Of a DNA stretch of 64,000 bases, positions 18,416 to 27,531 are shown piece by piece (the first letter of the stretch is position 1; each line of letters starts with the position of its first letter). This stretch comes from Gilvimarinus algae (lineage in GTDB: Bacteria > Pseudomonadota > Gammaproteobacteria > Pseudomonadales > Cellvibrionaceae). The stretch lies in assembly GCF_030518215.1 (NCBI RefSeq), contig NZ_JAULRT010000059.1, positions 226,891 to 290,890 on the forward strand. Direction: 5' to 3'. Made by a program: the position numbers and the translations under genes. Under the pieces are notes generated by a model. The model ran no database searches. It saw nothing but the letters and a program-made list of their open reading frames with translations, and was not told the DNA's origin.

Positions 18416-21400
18416 ACAACACGAGGATTTTCATAAAGACGATATTGCCAGTCTGAGTATTCGCCGGCCGATTCTGGTTTTGGTGCTCAACCTGTTGATC
18501 GCCATTGCCGGGATCGCCTCAGTGGTGGCGGTAGAGGTGCGAGAGCTGCCCGACGTGGACCGGCCTGTGGTATCGGTGCGCGGTGTCTACCCGGGCGCTT
18601 CCCCCGAAACCATGGATGCGGAGGTCACCAGCATTGTCGAGGGCGCGGTAGCGAGGGTATCGGGCATTCGCAACATCCGTTCATCGAGCGAAGAAAACAA
18701 CATGCGCTTACACGTGGAGTTTTCCCCCACGGTGGATCTCAACGCGGCCGCTTCCGATGTGCGCGAAGCTGTCAGCCAAATTGAGCGCGACCTGCCACCG
18801 GACATTGAATCTTTGACGGTGGTTAAGGCCGACCCCAATGCCAACCCAATCATCAATCTCGCTATTGTCAGTGAAACCCTCGATGAGCTGGAAATGACCC
18901 GGCGGGCGGAGAAGGATTTGATCCCCGAGCTGGTGTCCATTGACGGTGTGGCGGATGTGGTGCTTTTTGGTCAGCGACAAAAAGTGTTGCGGGTGGTGAT
19001 GGACCCGATCCGCTTGGCGAGTTTTGGTCTGTCGGTGAGCGATGTGGCCAACGCTCTGCGCCAGGCGCCGTTTGATGTGCCCTCGGGCAGTTTTCGCTCA
19101 GGTGATCTGGAGTTGTTGGTGCGCGCCGATGCCTCAGCGGTAGAGGAAGAGCAATTGCGCGGCCTGGTGGTTCGCGGTGATACCCGTTTGGCGGATGTGG
19201 CTCAGGTGTTCTTTGCTCCGGAAGATGCCAGCTCCTACGTCCGGCTCGATGGGCTGCCGGTGGTGGGCATGGGGGTGGTGCGTCAGTCCCAGTCCAATAC
19301 CCTGGACATTGCGGCGCGTGTGCATCAGGCGGTAGATCGGTTGAACGAGCGCTTTACCGATTTTGAGTTGATTATCACCGAGGACAGCTCCAAGTTTATC
19401 AAGGGCTCCATGCGCGAGGTGCTGATCAGCATGTCGCTGACGGTCACCATCGTGATTCTCACCATCTGGATGTTTATTGGCTCTCTGCGGGTAACGTTGA
19501 TTCCCTCAGTGGCCATTCCGGTGGCTTTGATCGGAACCGTGGCGGCGATCTGGGCCATGGGTTTTTCTCTCAATATTCTCACACTGCTTGCTCTGGTGTT
19601 GGCGACCGGGCTAGTGGTCGACGATGCGATTGTGGTGCTGGAAAACATCCAGCGCCGCCGGCATCAGGGCTTGGGCGCGCGAGCCGCTGCGGTGCTGGGC
19701 ACTCGGCAAGTATTTTTTGCGGTGATTGCCACCACCGCGGTCTTGATCTCCGTGTTTGTGCCTATCGCCATGTTACCGAGCACGGCCGGCAGACTGTTCC
19801 GCGAGTTTGGCTTTGTGCTCGCCTTTGCGGTAGCGGTGTCTTCTTTTGTGGCGCTGTCGCTGGTGCCGGCCATGGCGGCGCGAATCGTGCCCGAGCGCAA
19901 GGGCGAGTCCCATCCCATTCGCGACCGCCTGCAGGGCGTGGGAGAGCGGCTGCAGGGAGTCTATACCCGCTCGCTCGAACGGGTGTTGCAGTGGCGTTGG
20001 CTCGCACTTTTGTTTGCTCTCGGTGCGATCATTGCGGCGGCGCTGGTGTATCACAATGTGCCTCAGGAGCTGTTGCCCGAGGAAGACCGCGGTGTTATCT
20101 ACGTGGACGCCACCGGCCCTGACGGCACCGGCCTCGAATACACCGAGCGCCAAGTCAATGCCATGGAGGCGCGCGTGCAACCGCTGCTCGACTCCGGTGA
20201 AGCGACGCAACTGTTCTCCATCGTCGGGCGCTACGATCCCAACCGCGGTCGCGTGATTTTGCCGCTAAAGGACTGGGATGAACGTGAGCGCAGCCAGCAG
20301 GAGATGATGGCCGAGCTGCGTGAACCCATGAGCGAAATTCCCGGCGCTTTTGTACGCGTTTCCAGCACCAACAGCCTGGGGTTGTGGAACAGCGGCGGCG
20401 GTATTGAAGTGGCGCTGGTGGGCAGTGACTATATGGAAATTTTTGCCGCGGCCGAAAAATTCGCCGCAGCCATTGAAGACCAGTTACCCAATTTGTCTCA
20501 GCCGGACATTCAGTTTCAGCCCACGCAACCGCAGTTGGCGGTGACCATTGATCGCAGGCGCGCCTCGGACCTTGGGATTCCGCTGGACAATATCGCCATG
20601 ACCCTGCGAGCCATGGTGGATGGTTATGATTTGGTGGATTTGTCGGTGGGCGATGAGGCGATACCGATTATGCTCGAATCTTCGGGCAATCAAATCAATG
20701 ACCCCGGCGACCTGGTCAATCTGTTTGTAAGTACCGACGATGGCCGTTTACTGCCCCTGTCCAGTGTGGTGACCCTGACCGAGGAGGCGGTGGCCGCCGA
20801 GCTGGATCGGCACAAGCAGCGCCGGGCCATCGAAATTGATGTGGACCTCGCCGATGGTTACCCGCTGGCCTCGGCCGTGGAGGATTTGCGTGCGTTGGCC
20901 GAGGCCGAGCTGCCGCCCGGCATCGGTCTGATTTTTCTCGGTGAGGCCGAAACCCTGGATGAAACCTCGCAGGAGGTGGCGCTTACCTACATCATCGCAC
21001 TGGTGGTGGTGTTTCTCGTGCTCTGCGCGCAGTTTGAAAGCTTTACCAGTGCGGCGATTGTGATGCTCACCGTGCCCTTTGGCGTTGCCGCTGCCATTTT
21101 TGCGCTTCTGCTGACGGGCACCAGTATCAATGTCTACTCGCAGATTGGCTTGGTGATGTTGATTGGCCTTATGGCAAAAAACGGCATATTGCTGGTGGAG
21201 TTTGCCGATCAGCTGCGCGATCGCGGCCACTCGGTCATTGAGGCGGTGACCACCGCTGCCAGTGTGCGTCTGCGGCCCATTGTCATGACAATGATGTCTA
21301 CGGTTTTTGGCGCTTTGCCGCTGATTCTCAGCAGTGGTCCGGGCGCCGAGGCGCGCACCGCCATTGGCTGGGTGATCTTTGGCGGTCTGGGTATGGCGGC

Positions 21401-21533
21401 GGTGTTTACGCTCTATCTGACCCCGGTGGTTTATATGCTGGTGGCGCGCCTTGCCAAGCCGCGCGCGGAGGAGGGGCTGCGCTTGTCCAGTGAGCTTGAG
21501 CAGGCACGCAACATTCCCGACAACCATGACTGA
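18408..21533 (+). CDS. RND efflux permease, second system
   Basis: An inner-membrane proton-driven transporter of 1041 residues. It begins with a short cytoplasmic segment and ASLSIRRPILVLVLNLLIAI. The periplasmic start is ELPDVDRPVVSVRGVYPGAS, and the proton-relay Asp pair is in LVLATGLVVDDAIVVLENIQ. The second half contains SQIGLVMLIGLMAKNGILLV. Sequence style is nearer to the MdtB/MdtC/MexI-like branch than to AcrB, which is an impression rather than a computed placement. It overlaps its adaptor gene by eight bases. No regulator or channel gene accompanies the two tandem pairs. Confidence 0.93.
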   Translation: MTEQHEDFHKDDIASLSIRRPILVLVLNLLIAIAGIASVVAVEVRELPDVDRPVVSVRGVYPGASPETMDAEVTSIVEGAVARVSGIRNIRSSSEENNMRLHVEFSPTVDLNAAASDVREAVSQIERDLPPDIESLTVVKADPNANPIINLAIVSETLDELEMTRRAEKDLIPELVSIDGVADVVLFGQRQKVLRVVMDPIRLASFGLSVSDVANALRQAPFDVPSGSFRSGDLELLVRADASAVEEEQLRGLVVRGDTRLADVAQVFFAPEDASSYVRLDGLPVVGMGVVRQSQSNTLDIAARVHQAVDRLNERFTDFELIITEDSSKFIKGSMREVLISMSLTVTIVILTIWMFIGSLRVTLIPSVAIPVALIGTVAAIWAMGFSLNILTLLALVLATGLVVDDAIVVLENIQRRRHQGLGARAAAVLGTRQVFFAVIATTAVLISVFVPIAMLPSTAGRLFREFGFVLAFAVAVSSFVALSLVPAMAARIVPERKGESHPIRDRLQGVGERLQGVYTRSLERVLQWRWLALLFALGAIIAAALVYHNVPQELLPEEDRGVIYVDATGPDGTGLEYTERQVNAMEARVQPLLDSGEATQLFSIVGRYDPNRGRVILPLKDWDERERSQQEMMAELREPMSEIPGAFVRVSSTNSLGLWNSGGGIEVALVGSDYMEIFAAAEKFAAAIEDQLPNLSQPDIQFQPTQPQLAVTIDRRRASDLGIPLDNIAMTLRAMVDGYDLVDLSVGDEAIPIMLESSGNQINDPGDLVNLFVSTDDGRLLPLSSVVTLTEEAVAAELDRHKQRRAIEIDVDLADGYPLASAVEDLRALAEAELPPGIGLIFLGEAETLDETSQEVALTYIIALVVVFLVLCAQFESFTSAAIVMLTVPFGVAAAIFALLLTGTSINVYSQIGLVMLIGLMAKNGILLVEFADQLRDRGHSVIEAVTTAASVRLRPIVMTMMSTVFGALPLILSSGPGAEARTAIGWVIFGGLGMAAVFTLYLTPVVYMLVARLAKPRAEEGLRLSSELEQARNIPDNHD

Positions 21534-21592
21534 GGTGCCTTGGTGAATGGGGTACAATAGCGTCTATCTCAGCAAAGCAACTTGAGAGCACT

Positions 21593-21904
21593 ATGAAACC
21601 TGTTCAAAAGAGCATAGAGGCGGCCCTGACCGCGCAATTCTCCCCAGTGCATATGGTGGTGGACAACGAAAGCCATATGCACAGCGTGCCGCCGGAGTCG
21701 GAAACCCATTTCAAAATTACTCTGGTGAGCCCGGCGTTTGTCGGAAAGCGGCAGGTGCAGCGTCATCAGGCGGTGTACGCCGTGCTCGCCGAGCAGATGG
21801 CAGGCCCGGTTCACGCTCTGGCGCTGCATACGTTTGCGCCCGATGAATGGCGCTCGGAGGCTGTGCCCGAGTCTCCCAACTGTCTCGGTGGCGGCCGCCA
21901 CTAG
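21593..21904 (+). CDS. bolA: BolA-family protein
   Basis: Cytoplasmic protein of 103 residues with the class II KH-like BolA fold. SIEAALTAQFSPVHMVVDNE is followed by the conserved metal-ligand His region SHMHSVPPESETHFKITLVS and the helix KRQVQRHQAVYAVLAEQM. BolA proteins bind monothiol glutaredoxins with a shared [2Fe-2S] cluster and influence iron-sulfur trafficking and cell shape. The length and the N-terminal composition favour BolA over IbaG. It is monocistronic by spacing. Confidence 0.85.
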   Translation: MKPVQKSIEAALTAQFSPVHMVVDNESHMHSVPPESETHFKITLVSPAFVGKRQVQRHQAVYAVLAEQMAGPVHALALHTFAPDEWRSEAVPESPNCLGGGRH

Positions 21905-22048
21905 CCGATGCTCTGCAGCCGGCCTGGTTTGATTTGGATCAGATGTCGGGCAAAAATACTGGCTGTATAAAAAACAACCCGCTATAATCGCCGCCCCTGA
22001 GCGGTTGTACCGCAAATCTTTGATGCTATTGACTATTTTGATTGGATT

Positions 22049-22990
22049 ATGAGCCAGATTGTTGTCGCTGCTTTGTATAAATTTGTTCTCCTGCCGGAGT
22101 ATGTCAGCCTGCGTGCGCCGCTATTGGCTGAGTGCGAGCGCTTGGAACTAAAAGGCACCTTGCTGCTGGCCGGCGAGGGCATTAACGGTACCGTGGCTGG
22201 CAGCCGCGAGAGCATCGATGGTCTGCTCGCCTACCTGAAAAGCGACGAGCGGTTTGCGGATATAGAGCACAAGGAGTCCGTGCACGAGGAGCAGCCCTTT
22301 TACCGGATGAAGGTCAAGCTTAAAAAAGAGATTGTGACCATGGGGGTGGAAGACATCGACCCGCAAAAAATCGTGGGCACCTACGTCAAACCCCGTGAGT
22401 GGAATTCACTGATCAGTGATCCAGAGGTGTTGGTGGTGGACACTCGTAACCGTTACGAGTACGCCATTGGTACCTTTGAGCGCGCGCTCGACCCCAACAC
22501 CGAAACCTTCCGTGAGTTCCCGGACTATGTGAAGCAGAACCTCGACCCGACCACACACAAAAAAGTGGCCATGTTCTGCACCGGCGGTATCCGCTGTGAA
22601 AAAGCCACCGCCTATATGAAAGAGCAGGGTTTTGATGAGGTCTACCACCTCGAGGGCGGTATTCTCAAATACCTGGAAGAAGTACCGGAGCAAGAGAGCC
22701 TCTGGCGCGGTGAGTGTTTTGTGTTTGATAACCGAGTCGCGGTCAATCACGATCTCGAGAAGGGCTCTTATGATCAGTGCTACGGCTGTCGCCACCCGAT
22801 TACCGAGCAGCAAAAGCAATCGCCCCTCTACCTCAAGGGTGTCTGCTGTCCGCTGTGCTACGACAAGCTCACCGATGAGCAGAAAACGCGTTTCGCCGAA
22901 CGGCAAAAGCAAATTGAACTGGCCCGCGAGCGCAACGAAAGCCATATTGGCGCGCCACCTCCGGCGCGCCAAACGCGGCGGCAGGCCTAA
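22049..22990 (+). CDS. trhO: tRNA uridine(34) hydroxylase TrhO (YceA)
   Basis: Rhodanese-domain protein of 313 residues that makes 5-hydroxyuridine at the wobble base of certain tRNAs using molecular oxygen. An N-terminal ferredoxin-like domain ([20 protein letters not shown]) precedes the rhodanese domain, whose catalytic Cys is in [17 protein letters not shown] at about residue 176-180. A C-terminal Cys-rich part ([22 protein letters not shown]) may bind metal, as in the longer members of the family. A TATAAT at 21983-21988 could be its -10. It is monocistronic. Confidence 0.92.
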   Translation: MSQIVVAALYKFVLLPEYVSLRAPLLAECERLELKGTLLLAGEGINGTVAGSRESIDGLLAYLKSDERFADIEHKESVHEEQPFYRMKVKLKKEIVTMGVEDIDPQKIVGTYVKPREWNSLISDPEVLVVDTRNRYEYAIGTFERALDPNTETFREFPDYVKQNLDPTTHKKVAMFCTGGIRCEKATAYMKEQGFDEVYHLEGGILKYLEEVPEQESLWRGECFVFDNRVAVNHDLEKGSYDQCYGCRHPITEQQKQSPLYLKGVCCPLCYDKLTDEQKTRFAERQKQIELARERNESHIGAPPPARQTRRQA

Positions 22991-23114
22991 CAGCCTGCCA
23001 ATACCGGTTTTGTCGTAAAACTGTCACAATAGCCCGATACCCTCACCCGTCCCGAAGCCTATAAAGGTGCCCGGGTGAGAGGACTCTTTCAAGTCAACAC
23101 AGTAGGTCAAGGCA

Positions 23115-23474
23115 ATGGACTTTGAAACCTGGGATGTCGATCTGGCATCCGGTGAGGCCCGACACGCATGTGGTTGTATTATCCGCATTGAAGGGGATCC
23201 GCAAAATCCCTCGTCAGTGGACCCCAGCCATTTTCCCAAGTCGCTGAATTTTATCGATCAGGCGCGGTTGTTGCGCTGCGGCGTGCAGGCGCTGGCGAAT
23301 GCGGCTGAGCAGGGCGGCTCCGGCGCTCGCCTCGGGCAGGCTCAGTCGCCCGCCAAGAGCCGCACGGTACGCGAGCTGGAAGAAAAAGCGCGGATGTTCG
23401 CCGAGAACCCCGGCCGGCCCAAGCGTGCGGTGCTGTCGCTTAAGCGCAACCGGGAAGAAAAAGTTACCGAATAA
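23115..23474 (+). CDS. Conserved hypothetical protein, 119 residues
   Basis: Not recognised as a named family. The N-terminal part is acidic and folded-looking, with MDFETWDVDLASGEARHACG and a conserved-looking CGCIIRIEGDPQNPSSVDP. The C-terminal third is strongly basic and helical (RELEEKARMFAENPGRPK). There is no signal peptide or membrane segment, so a cytoplasmic location is likely, and the basic tail could bind nucleic acid. The last 11 bases overlap the convergent periplasmic-protein gene. Codon use matches the surrounding core genes. Confidence 0.7.
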   Translation: MDFETWDVDLASGEARHACGCIIRIEGDPQNPSSVDPSHFPKSLNFIDQARLLRCGVQALANAAEQGGSGARLGQAQSPAKSRTVRELEEKARMFAENPGRPKRAVLSLKRNREEKVTE

Positions 23475-23997
23475 CCAGCTGGCCGCGCAGCTGCAGCTGC
23501 GTTTTGTGGTGGTCGAGCATGCCGAGCATCTTGTCGAAGTCCTGTTCGGCAATGTCCAGGCCATTGCTGACGATCACATCCTGGCTGCCGTTGTAGACCA
23601 AGCCGTTCAGCTCTTTGGTCACCTTGTCGATCGCAGCAAAAATCTGATCGGTGGTCGCTTTGTCGCGGAAGATACGGCCCTGGCCTGTCAGGCGCAGATA
23701 GTCGTCGCACTCGATCAGCCACTCTTTGCGCTGTTCAAGCAATTTGCGGATGTTATTCATGCCGCCTTTGTGGCCGCCGGGGAGCTGTTCAGCCCGGTAC
23801 TTCTCCAGGCTTCGATAATCCTGAATCAAAAAGTCCGCGCGCGTGGTGTGGCAGAAATCGGCACTGAGATAGCTGGCGAACTTCACGCCATGCTCCTGCT
23901 CAGCCTTGTCTTTCTTGCACGCCTCGTCACAGGCAAATGCCTGACTACCCGCCAGCGCGAGCAGCAAGGCCACGACGTTTACTGGTAGATTTTTCAT
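23464..23997 (-). CDS. Periplasmic hypothetical protein, 177 residues
   Basis: The signal peptide MKNLPVNVVALLLALAGSQAFA is clear, so the mature protein is probably periplasmic and begins CDEACKKDKAEQEHG. The remainder is helical and charged (SLEKYRAEQLPGGHKGGMNN, IFAAIDKVTKELNGLVYNG) with four cysteines in the mature part that could form disulfides. No family is recognised. Its 3' end overlaps the neighbour on the other strand by 11 bases. The upstream 159 bases toward the DUF4202 gene are AT-rich and presumably hold its promoter. Confidence 0.7.
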   Translation of the reverse strand: MKNLPVNVVALLLALAGSQAFACDEACKKDKAEQEHGVKFASYLSADFCHTTRADFLIQDYRSLEKYRAEQLPGGHKGGMNNIRKLLEQRKEWLIECDDYLRLTGQGRIFRDKATTDQIFAAIDKVTKELNGLVYNGSQDVIVSNGLDIAEQDFDKMLGMLDHHKTQLQLRGQLVIR

Positions 23998-24156
23998 AAG
24001 AGCAATACCCTTTTTATCGTTTTTGTTATGTAACTCACAATTTGGGTATAAAGGACTTTGCTCTTCAGGTCAAGTCTTAACGATTTTTTGCGTATTTTTA
24101 TTCCGTTTGGGCGTATTTATGCGATTAATCAGCACATATCGGAGTAAAAAACGCCC

Positions 24157-24747
24157 TTAATCAGCCAGGGCTTTACCGATCAGCGCCTGTAAATGCTCGG
24201 GCAAATCGCCCGCACCCGCCAGCGCCGCCTCATGCCCCTTGGGCGACATCTTCTTCCAGGTTTTGCGGATGATATCGATCAGCTTGGGCTCTTCGTGCTT
24301 AGCGGCAAACTCTTCCAGATAGTGACGGATAAAGACCAGGCAGATAACGTCTTCCAGAGCTTGTACCTGAGGGTCCAGTTTGAGGCGTTTTTTTTGCAGC
24401 ATATCGGCCACCTGTTGGCCGCTGTCCTCATCGCAGCCGTGCGCCAGCATAATCTGGCGCGCGCGCTCGGCGTGGTGCCGGCCCAGCTCGGTGCGCCAGC
24501 GCTTGTAGCCGCTGCGGTCCATGGGGTAGTCCGAGCGGGGGATCACCCAGCGCTCAATGTGCTGCGCGCGCGCGGCAATTTGCAGAGCCGGCTCGGCGTC
24601 CGGCACAAAGGACGCTAGTTGCTCGGTCATACGCTGGGCGTAGAGGTACTCGCTTGGGGTGCCGTCACCGGTGAGGTTTGGGTCCTGGTGGTTGGCCCGA
24701 TCGATGTCCTCCAGGACGGCGTTGACTTGCTTATCGGTTATCGGCAT
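24157..24747 (-). CDS. DUF4202-family protein
   Basis: Soluble protein of 196 residues matching the DUF4202 pattern: VLEDIDRANHQDPNLTGDGT near the N-terminus, AARAQHIERWVIPRSDYPM in the centre, then GRHHAERARQIMLAHG and YLEEFAAKHEEPKLIDII. The conserved His residues (AQHIERW, GRHHAE) and acidic residues suggest an HD-like metal site, which is inference; no function is established. It overlaps the upstream FNR-type regulator by ten bases and is therefore almost certainly co-transcribed with it. Confidence 0.85.
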   Translation of the reverse strand: MPITDKQVNAVLEDIDRANHQDPNLTGDGTPSEYLYAQRMTEQLASFVPDAEPALQIAARAQHIERWVIPRSDYPMDRSGYKRWRTELGRHHAERARQIMLAHGCDEDSGQQVADMLQKKRLKLDPQVQALEDVICLVFIRHYLEEFAAKHEEPKLIDIIRKTWKKMSPKGHEAALAGAGDLPEHLQALIGKALAD

Positions 24748-25493
24748 AGGTTCTGGCTCTCACTGTGGGCCAGCTCGCGCAGGGCACCCGGTTGGACAAT
24801 GTGCAGCTCTTTGCGGCTGGCCTGGATAATATCGAGTTGCTGCAGGCGGCCAAACACCCGGCTTACCGTTTCGAGCGTCAGGCCGAGAAAGTTAGCCATG
24901 TCGCTACGGGACATGGGCAGTGCGAAAGTGGTGGGCGAGAGCTTGTGGCGCTCGTGACGCAGCGACAAACTCACCAGCAAGGAGGCTACGCGGGTATCGG
25001 CCGAAGTGCGGCCCAGCAGTCCGAACTGCTTTTGATCGGTACTGATTTCCCGACTCAGCAGCTGGAATAGGTTGCGTTGCAGCCCCGGCACCTGTCGGCT
25101 AAGCGCTTCCAGCCGGGAGAAGGGGATGGCGCAAACGGAGGTGGTTTCCAGCGCCTGAGCGCTGTTGGCGTAGCTGTCTTCGGCAGGTCCGTCCAGGCCC
25201 ACGACTTCGCCCGGCAAATAGAAACCGGTGATCTGCTCTTCGCCATCGCGACTGGTTCTCCAGGTCTTGATTGAGCCGGAGCGAATGGCGTAGATCGCGC
25301 CAAATGGTTCGCCGCTGCGGTAGAGGATATCGCCACGCTGCAGGGGTTTACCGCGCTGGACAATCGCGTCGAGCTTGTCGATATCGGAAAACTCGAGGCT
25401 GAGCGGCAGACAGATATTGCTGAGCCGGCAGTCGTTGCAGTGCGCGTAACCGCGCCCGGGGCGCGGCGGGAAATGTGGCGGTTGTTGATTCAT
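24738..25493 (-). CDS. anr: FNR/ANR-type oxygen-responsive transcription regulator
   Basis: CRP/FNR-family protein of 251 residues. All four ligands of the oxygen-sensing [4Fe-4S] cluster are present: Cys19, Cys22 and Cys28 in CNDCRLSNIC, and Cys121 in ETTSVCAIPFSRL. The cyclic-nucleotide-like beta-roll contains GEPFGAIYAIRSGSIKTW. The DNA-reading helix-turn-helix SDMANFLGLTLETVSRVFGR carries the E-x2-S-R pattern for TTGAT half-sites. It controls anaerobic or microaerobic gene expression. A sequence at 25510-25523 (TTGAT, four bases, GATAA) has one good FNR half-site, so autoregulation is possible but weakly supported. DUF4202 follows with a ten-base overlap. Confidence 0.93.
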   Translation of the reverse strand: MNQQPPHFPPRPGRGYAHCNDCRLSNICLPLSLEFSDIDKLDAIVQRGKPLQRGDILYRSGEPFGAIYAIRSGSIKTWRTSRDGEEQITGFYLPGEVVGLDGPAEDSYANSAQALETTSVCAIPFSRLEALSRQVPGLQRNLFQLLSREISTDQKQFGLLGRTSADTRVASLLVSLSLRHERHKLSPTTFALPMSRSDMANFLGLTLETVSRVFGRLQQLDIIQASRKELHIVQPGALRELAHSESQNLCR

Positions 25494-25718
25494 TGCCGGT
25501 GTCGCCCGTTTGATCGCTGATAACAGTAAATTCTACGCGAAAGCCCGGCCAGGTTTAAGGGGCGGCGACTTTACACTCAAATCTTGCCCGGTTTATAGTG
25601 ACCAAGACCTCTGCGGGGCCGTGCTGTTGCGGCTTTGACCGTTAAACCGTGCACCGGATGAGGGCTATTGAATTTTCTCAATGTTAGGACCGGCAGGTGC
25701 CGGAGCAGGTTAGCAGCT

Positions 25719-25925
25719 ATGTCTAAAACATCAGGTGTGGTGAAATGGTTTAATGAGTCCAAAGGCTTTGGCTTTATTGCCAGTGAGGGTGGGCCGGATG
25801 TGTTCGTGCATTTTTCGGCAATCGTCGGCTCTGGTTTTAAAACCCTGACCGAGGGGCAAAAAGTCAGCTTTGAAATCAAAGATGGCCAGAAGGGCCCTCA
25901 GGCCGAAAACGTTGTTCCCGAGTAG
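25719..25925 (+). CDS. Cold-shock-domain protein (CspA family)
   Basis: Single-stranded nucleic-acid binding protein of 68 residues. RNP1 is KGFGFIAS and RNP2 is VFVHFSAI, within the standard five-stranded barrel beginning [15 protein letters not shown]. The start chosen is ATG 25719; the frame is open upstream but lacks conserved sequence. Acts as RNA chaperone or transcription antiterminator; whether it is cold-induced cannot be told. A three-fold heptamer repeat begins in its last codons. Confidence 0.95.
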   Translation: MSKTSGVVKWFNESKGFGFIASEGGPDVFVHFSAIVGSGFKTLTEGQKVSFEIKDGQKGPQAENVVPE

Positions 25926-25941
25926 CGAGTAGCGAGTAGCG
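25921..25941. repeat. Heptanucleotide tandem repeat at the end of the csp gene
   Basis: Three exact copies of AGTAGCG run in tandem and overlap the csp stop codon; a partial fourth copy follows (AGCAGC). It puts in-frame or near-frame TAG triplets behind the real stop. Probably slippage-generated. Confidence 0.8.
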
Positions 25942-25973
25942 AGCAGCTTGCTAGCGGTCCTCCGCTTACGCCG

Positions 25974-26774
25974 TCACTCTTCCCCAGGTAAGCGGACTTT
26001 CAACTGATAGAGGCTGTTCCAGCGTTTGCCTGTGACCCAGTAGAGGTCTCTCGCCGGGTCATAGGCGATACCGTTGAGTACATTGTCCCGTGGGCGGGTA
26101 TTTTCCTTGCGCGCCAGAGCCGCTAAGTCCAGATAGCCTTTTACCGTGCCGCTGCTTGGGTCGATGGCCAGAATGCGGTTATCCTGCCAGACGTTGGCCC
26201 AGAGATAACCCTCGGCATACTCGAGCTCGTTCAATCTGGTGATGGGTTTGCCATCCCAGGTGACCGACAGTTCCCTGAGCTTTTCGAAATTCTCAGGGGC
26301 GTGAAAGCTGAGGCGGTCGCTGCCGTCCGAGCGCACCAGCTGATCGCCCATATGGGTCAGTCCCCAGCCTTCTCCCCGATAGCGAAACTGCCCTGTCGGC
26401 TCTCCCGAGTCGGCGTCAAACATCCAGCCGGTGCCGTGCTGCCAGCTCAGCAGGTAAACGATGTCGCCCAGGCGGGTCAGGCCCTCGGCAAAGTAGGGTG
26501 CCGGCAATTGGCGCAGCCAGAGAATCTGCGCCTGGCCCTCGGCTTCGGTGGCTGGCAGAGCCCTGCGCAGAATAAACGATTGCCCCACCAGGCCGCTGCT
26601 TTCGAGCAGCGTATCGCCGTCGATCTCCAGCCCCTGAGTAAAGGCGCTAAAGTCCCGGGCGACGGTTTTGGTGAGCGTGTAATCCAGTTTGATCGGCGCC
26701 TCTGCCCGGCACAGCAAGGCGCCGCTCAGCAGTATTAGGGCGCAGACCCAATAGTAGGGGCGCGGTATGGGCAT
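25974..26774 (-). CDS. Glutamine cyclotransferase (periplasmic)
   Basis: The protein has 266 residues with a signal peptide (YYWVCALILLSGALLCRAEA). The five-bladed propeller of the glutaminyl-peptide cyclotransferase family is seen from FSAFTQGLEIDGDTLLESSG, through YFAEGLTRLGDIVYLLSWQ, ITRLNELEYAEGYLWANVW and GYLDLAALARKEN, to VLNGIAYDPARDLYWVTGK. These enzymes convert N-terminal glutamine to pyroglutamate. In bacteria the physiological substrate is unknown. It is divergent from the DUF502 gene. Confidence 0.88.
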   Translation of the reverse strand: MPIPRPYYWVCALILLSGALLCRAEAPIKLDYTLTKTVARDFSAFTQGLEIDGDTLLESSGLVGQSFILRRALPATEAEGQAQILWLRQLPAPYFAEGLTRLGDIVYLLSWQHGTGWMFDADSGEPTGQFRYRGEGWGLTHMGDQLVRSDGSDRLSFHAPENFEKLRELSVTWDGKPITRLNELEYAEGYLWANVWQDNRILAIDPSSGTVKGYLDLAALARKENTRPRDNVLNGIAYDPARDLYWVTGKRWNSLYQLKVRLPGEE

Positions 26775-26880
26775 AGAGAGTTCGCTTCATTGTCTGGGGT
26801 TGGCGCTTTCGCCATAATACTACCCATGCGGCGATCGCACAGCGAGTCATCGTTCCGAATCATTTATACAAGGTTTAGCT

Positions 26881-27531
26881 ATGGGTCGTTTGCGCTCCTT
26901 TCTTACGCTCACCCTGCTCGGTGGTTTGGCAGTGGTTTTGCCCATTACCATCTTTTTGTTTTTGCTCCAGTGGCTGGTGGGGTTGATTGACCGGGCTATC
27001 GAGCCTTTGAGCACTTGGCTGTCGGGCTATATTCGCACCAGTGAGCACGCTGCCGATATTCTGGGGGTGGTGCTGATTCTCGGGGCCTGCTTTTGCATTG
27101 GTCTGTTGGTCAAAACTGGCATCGGCCGCTGGCTGCACCGCAAGGTGGATGGGTTGTTGTCGCGTCTGGCGCCGGGCTACAGCACCATACGCGAAATGGT
27201 AGTGCAGGTGATGGGGGGCGAGGGCAATGCCTCGTTGCTCAAGGGCAAGGTCTGTCGCGCTTATATTATGGGAGCGTCCAGCCCCGTGTGCGTGACCGGG
27301 ATTGTCACCGCTGAGCACGACACCGGCGAATTTACCGTGTACGTGCCCACTGCGCCGGTGCCTACCTCTGGGTTTGTCTATCATCTGCCCGCCGATTGCG
27401 TCACTTTGCTGCCCGAGGTGAGCGTCGAGGCGGCCATGCGCACAGTCATTGCCTGCGGCAGTGGCTCGCAAATCATGCTGCAAAAAACCGTACAGGCCCC
27501 GGTGGAAGAGGCGGCAGTTAAAGACCACTAA
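26881..27531 (+). CDS. DUF502-family membrane protein
   Basis: The protein has 216 residues and two membrane helices near the N-terminus (LTLLGGLAVVLPITIFLFLLQWLV and ADILGVVLILGACFCIGLLV). A soluble beta-rich domain follows with the family pattern GYSTIREMVVQVMGGEGN, VCVTGIVTAEHDTGEFTVYV and AMRTVIACGS. The function is not established. Its 3' end overlaps the convergent ComFB gene by four bases. Confidence 0.88.
   Translation: MGRLRSFLTLTLLGGLAVVLPITIFLFLLQWLVGLIDRAIEPLSTWLSGYIRTSEHAADILGVVLILGACFCIGLLVKTGIGRWLHRKVDGLLSRLAPGYSTIREMVVQVMGGEGNASLLKGKVCRAYIMGASSPVCVTGIVTAEHDTGEFTVYVPTAPVPTSGFVYHLPADCVTLLPEVSVEAAMRTVIACGSGSQIMLQKTVQAPVEEAAVKDH

Noticed and set aside
25510..25523. FNR box upstream of the anr/fnr gene
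   Set aside because: Only one half (TTGAT) matches; the other half GATAA has several mismatches to ATCAA. Mentioned in the gene entry but not called as a site.
25921..25960. The AGTAGCG heptamer repeat as a regulatory or CRISPR-like array
   Set aside because: Only three perfect copies in direct contact and no spacers; simple slippage is the better explanation.
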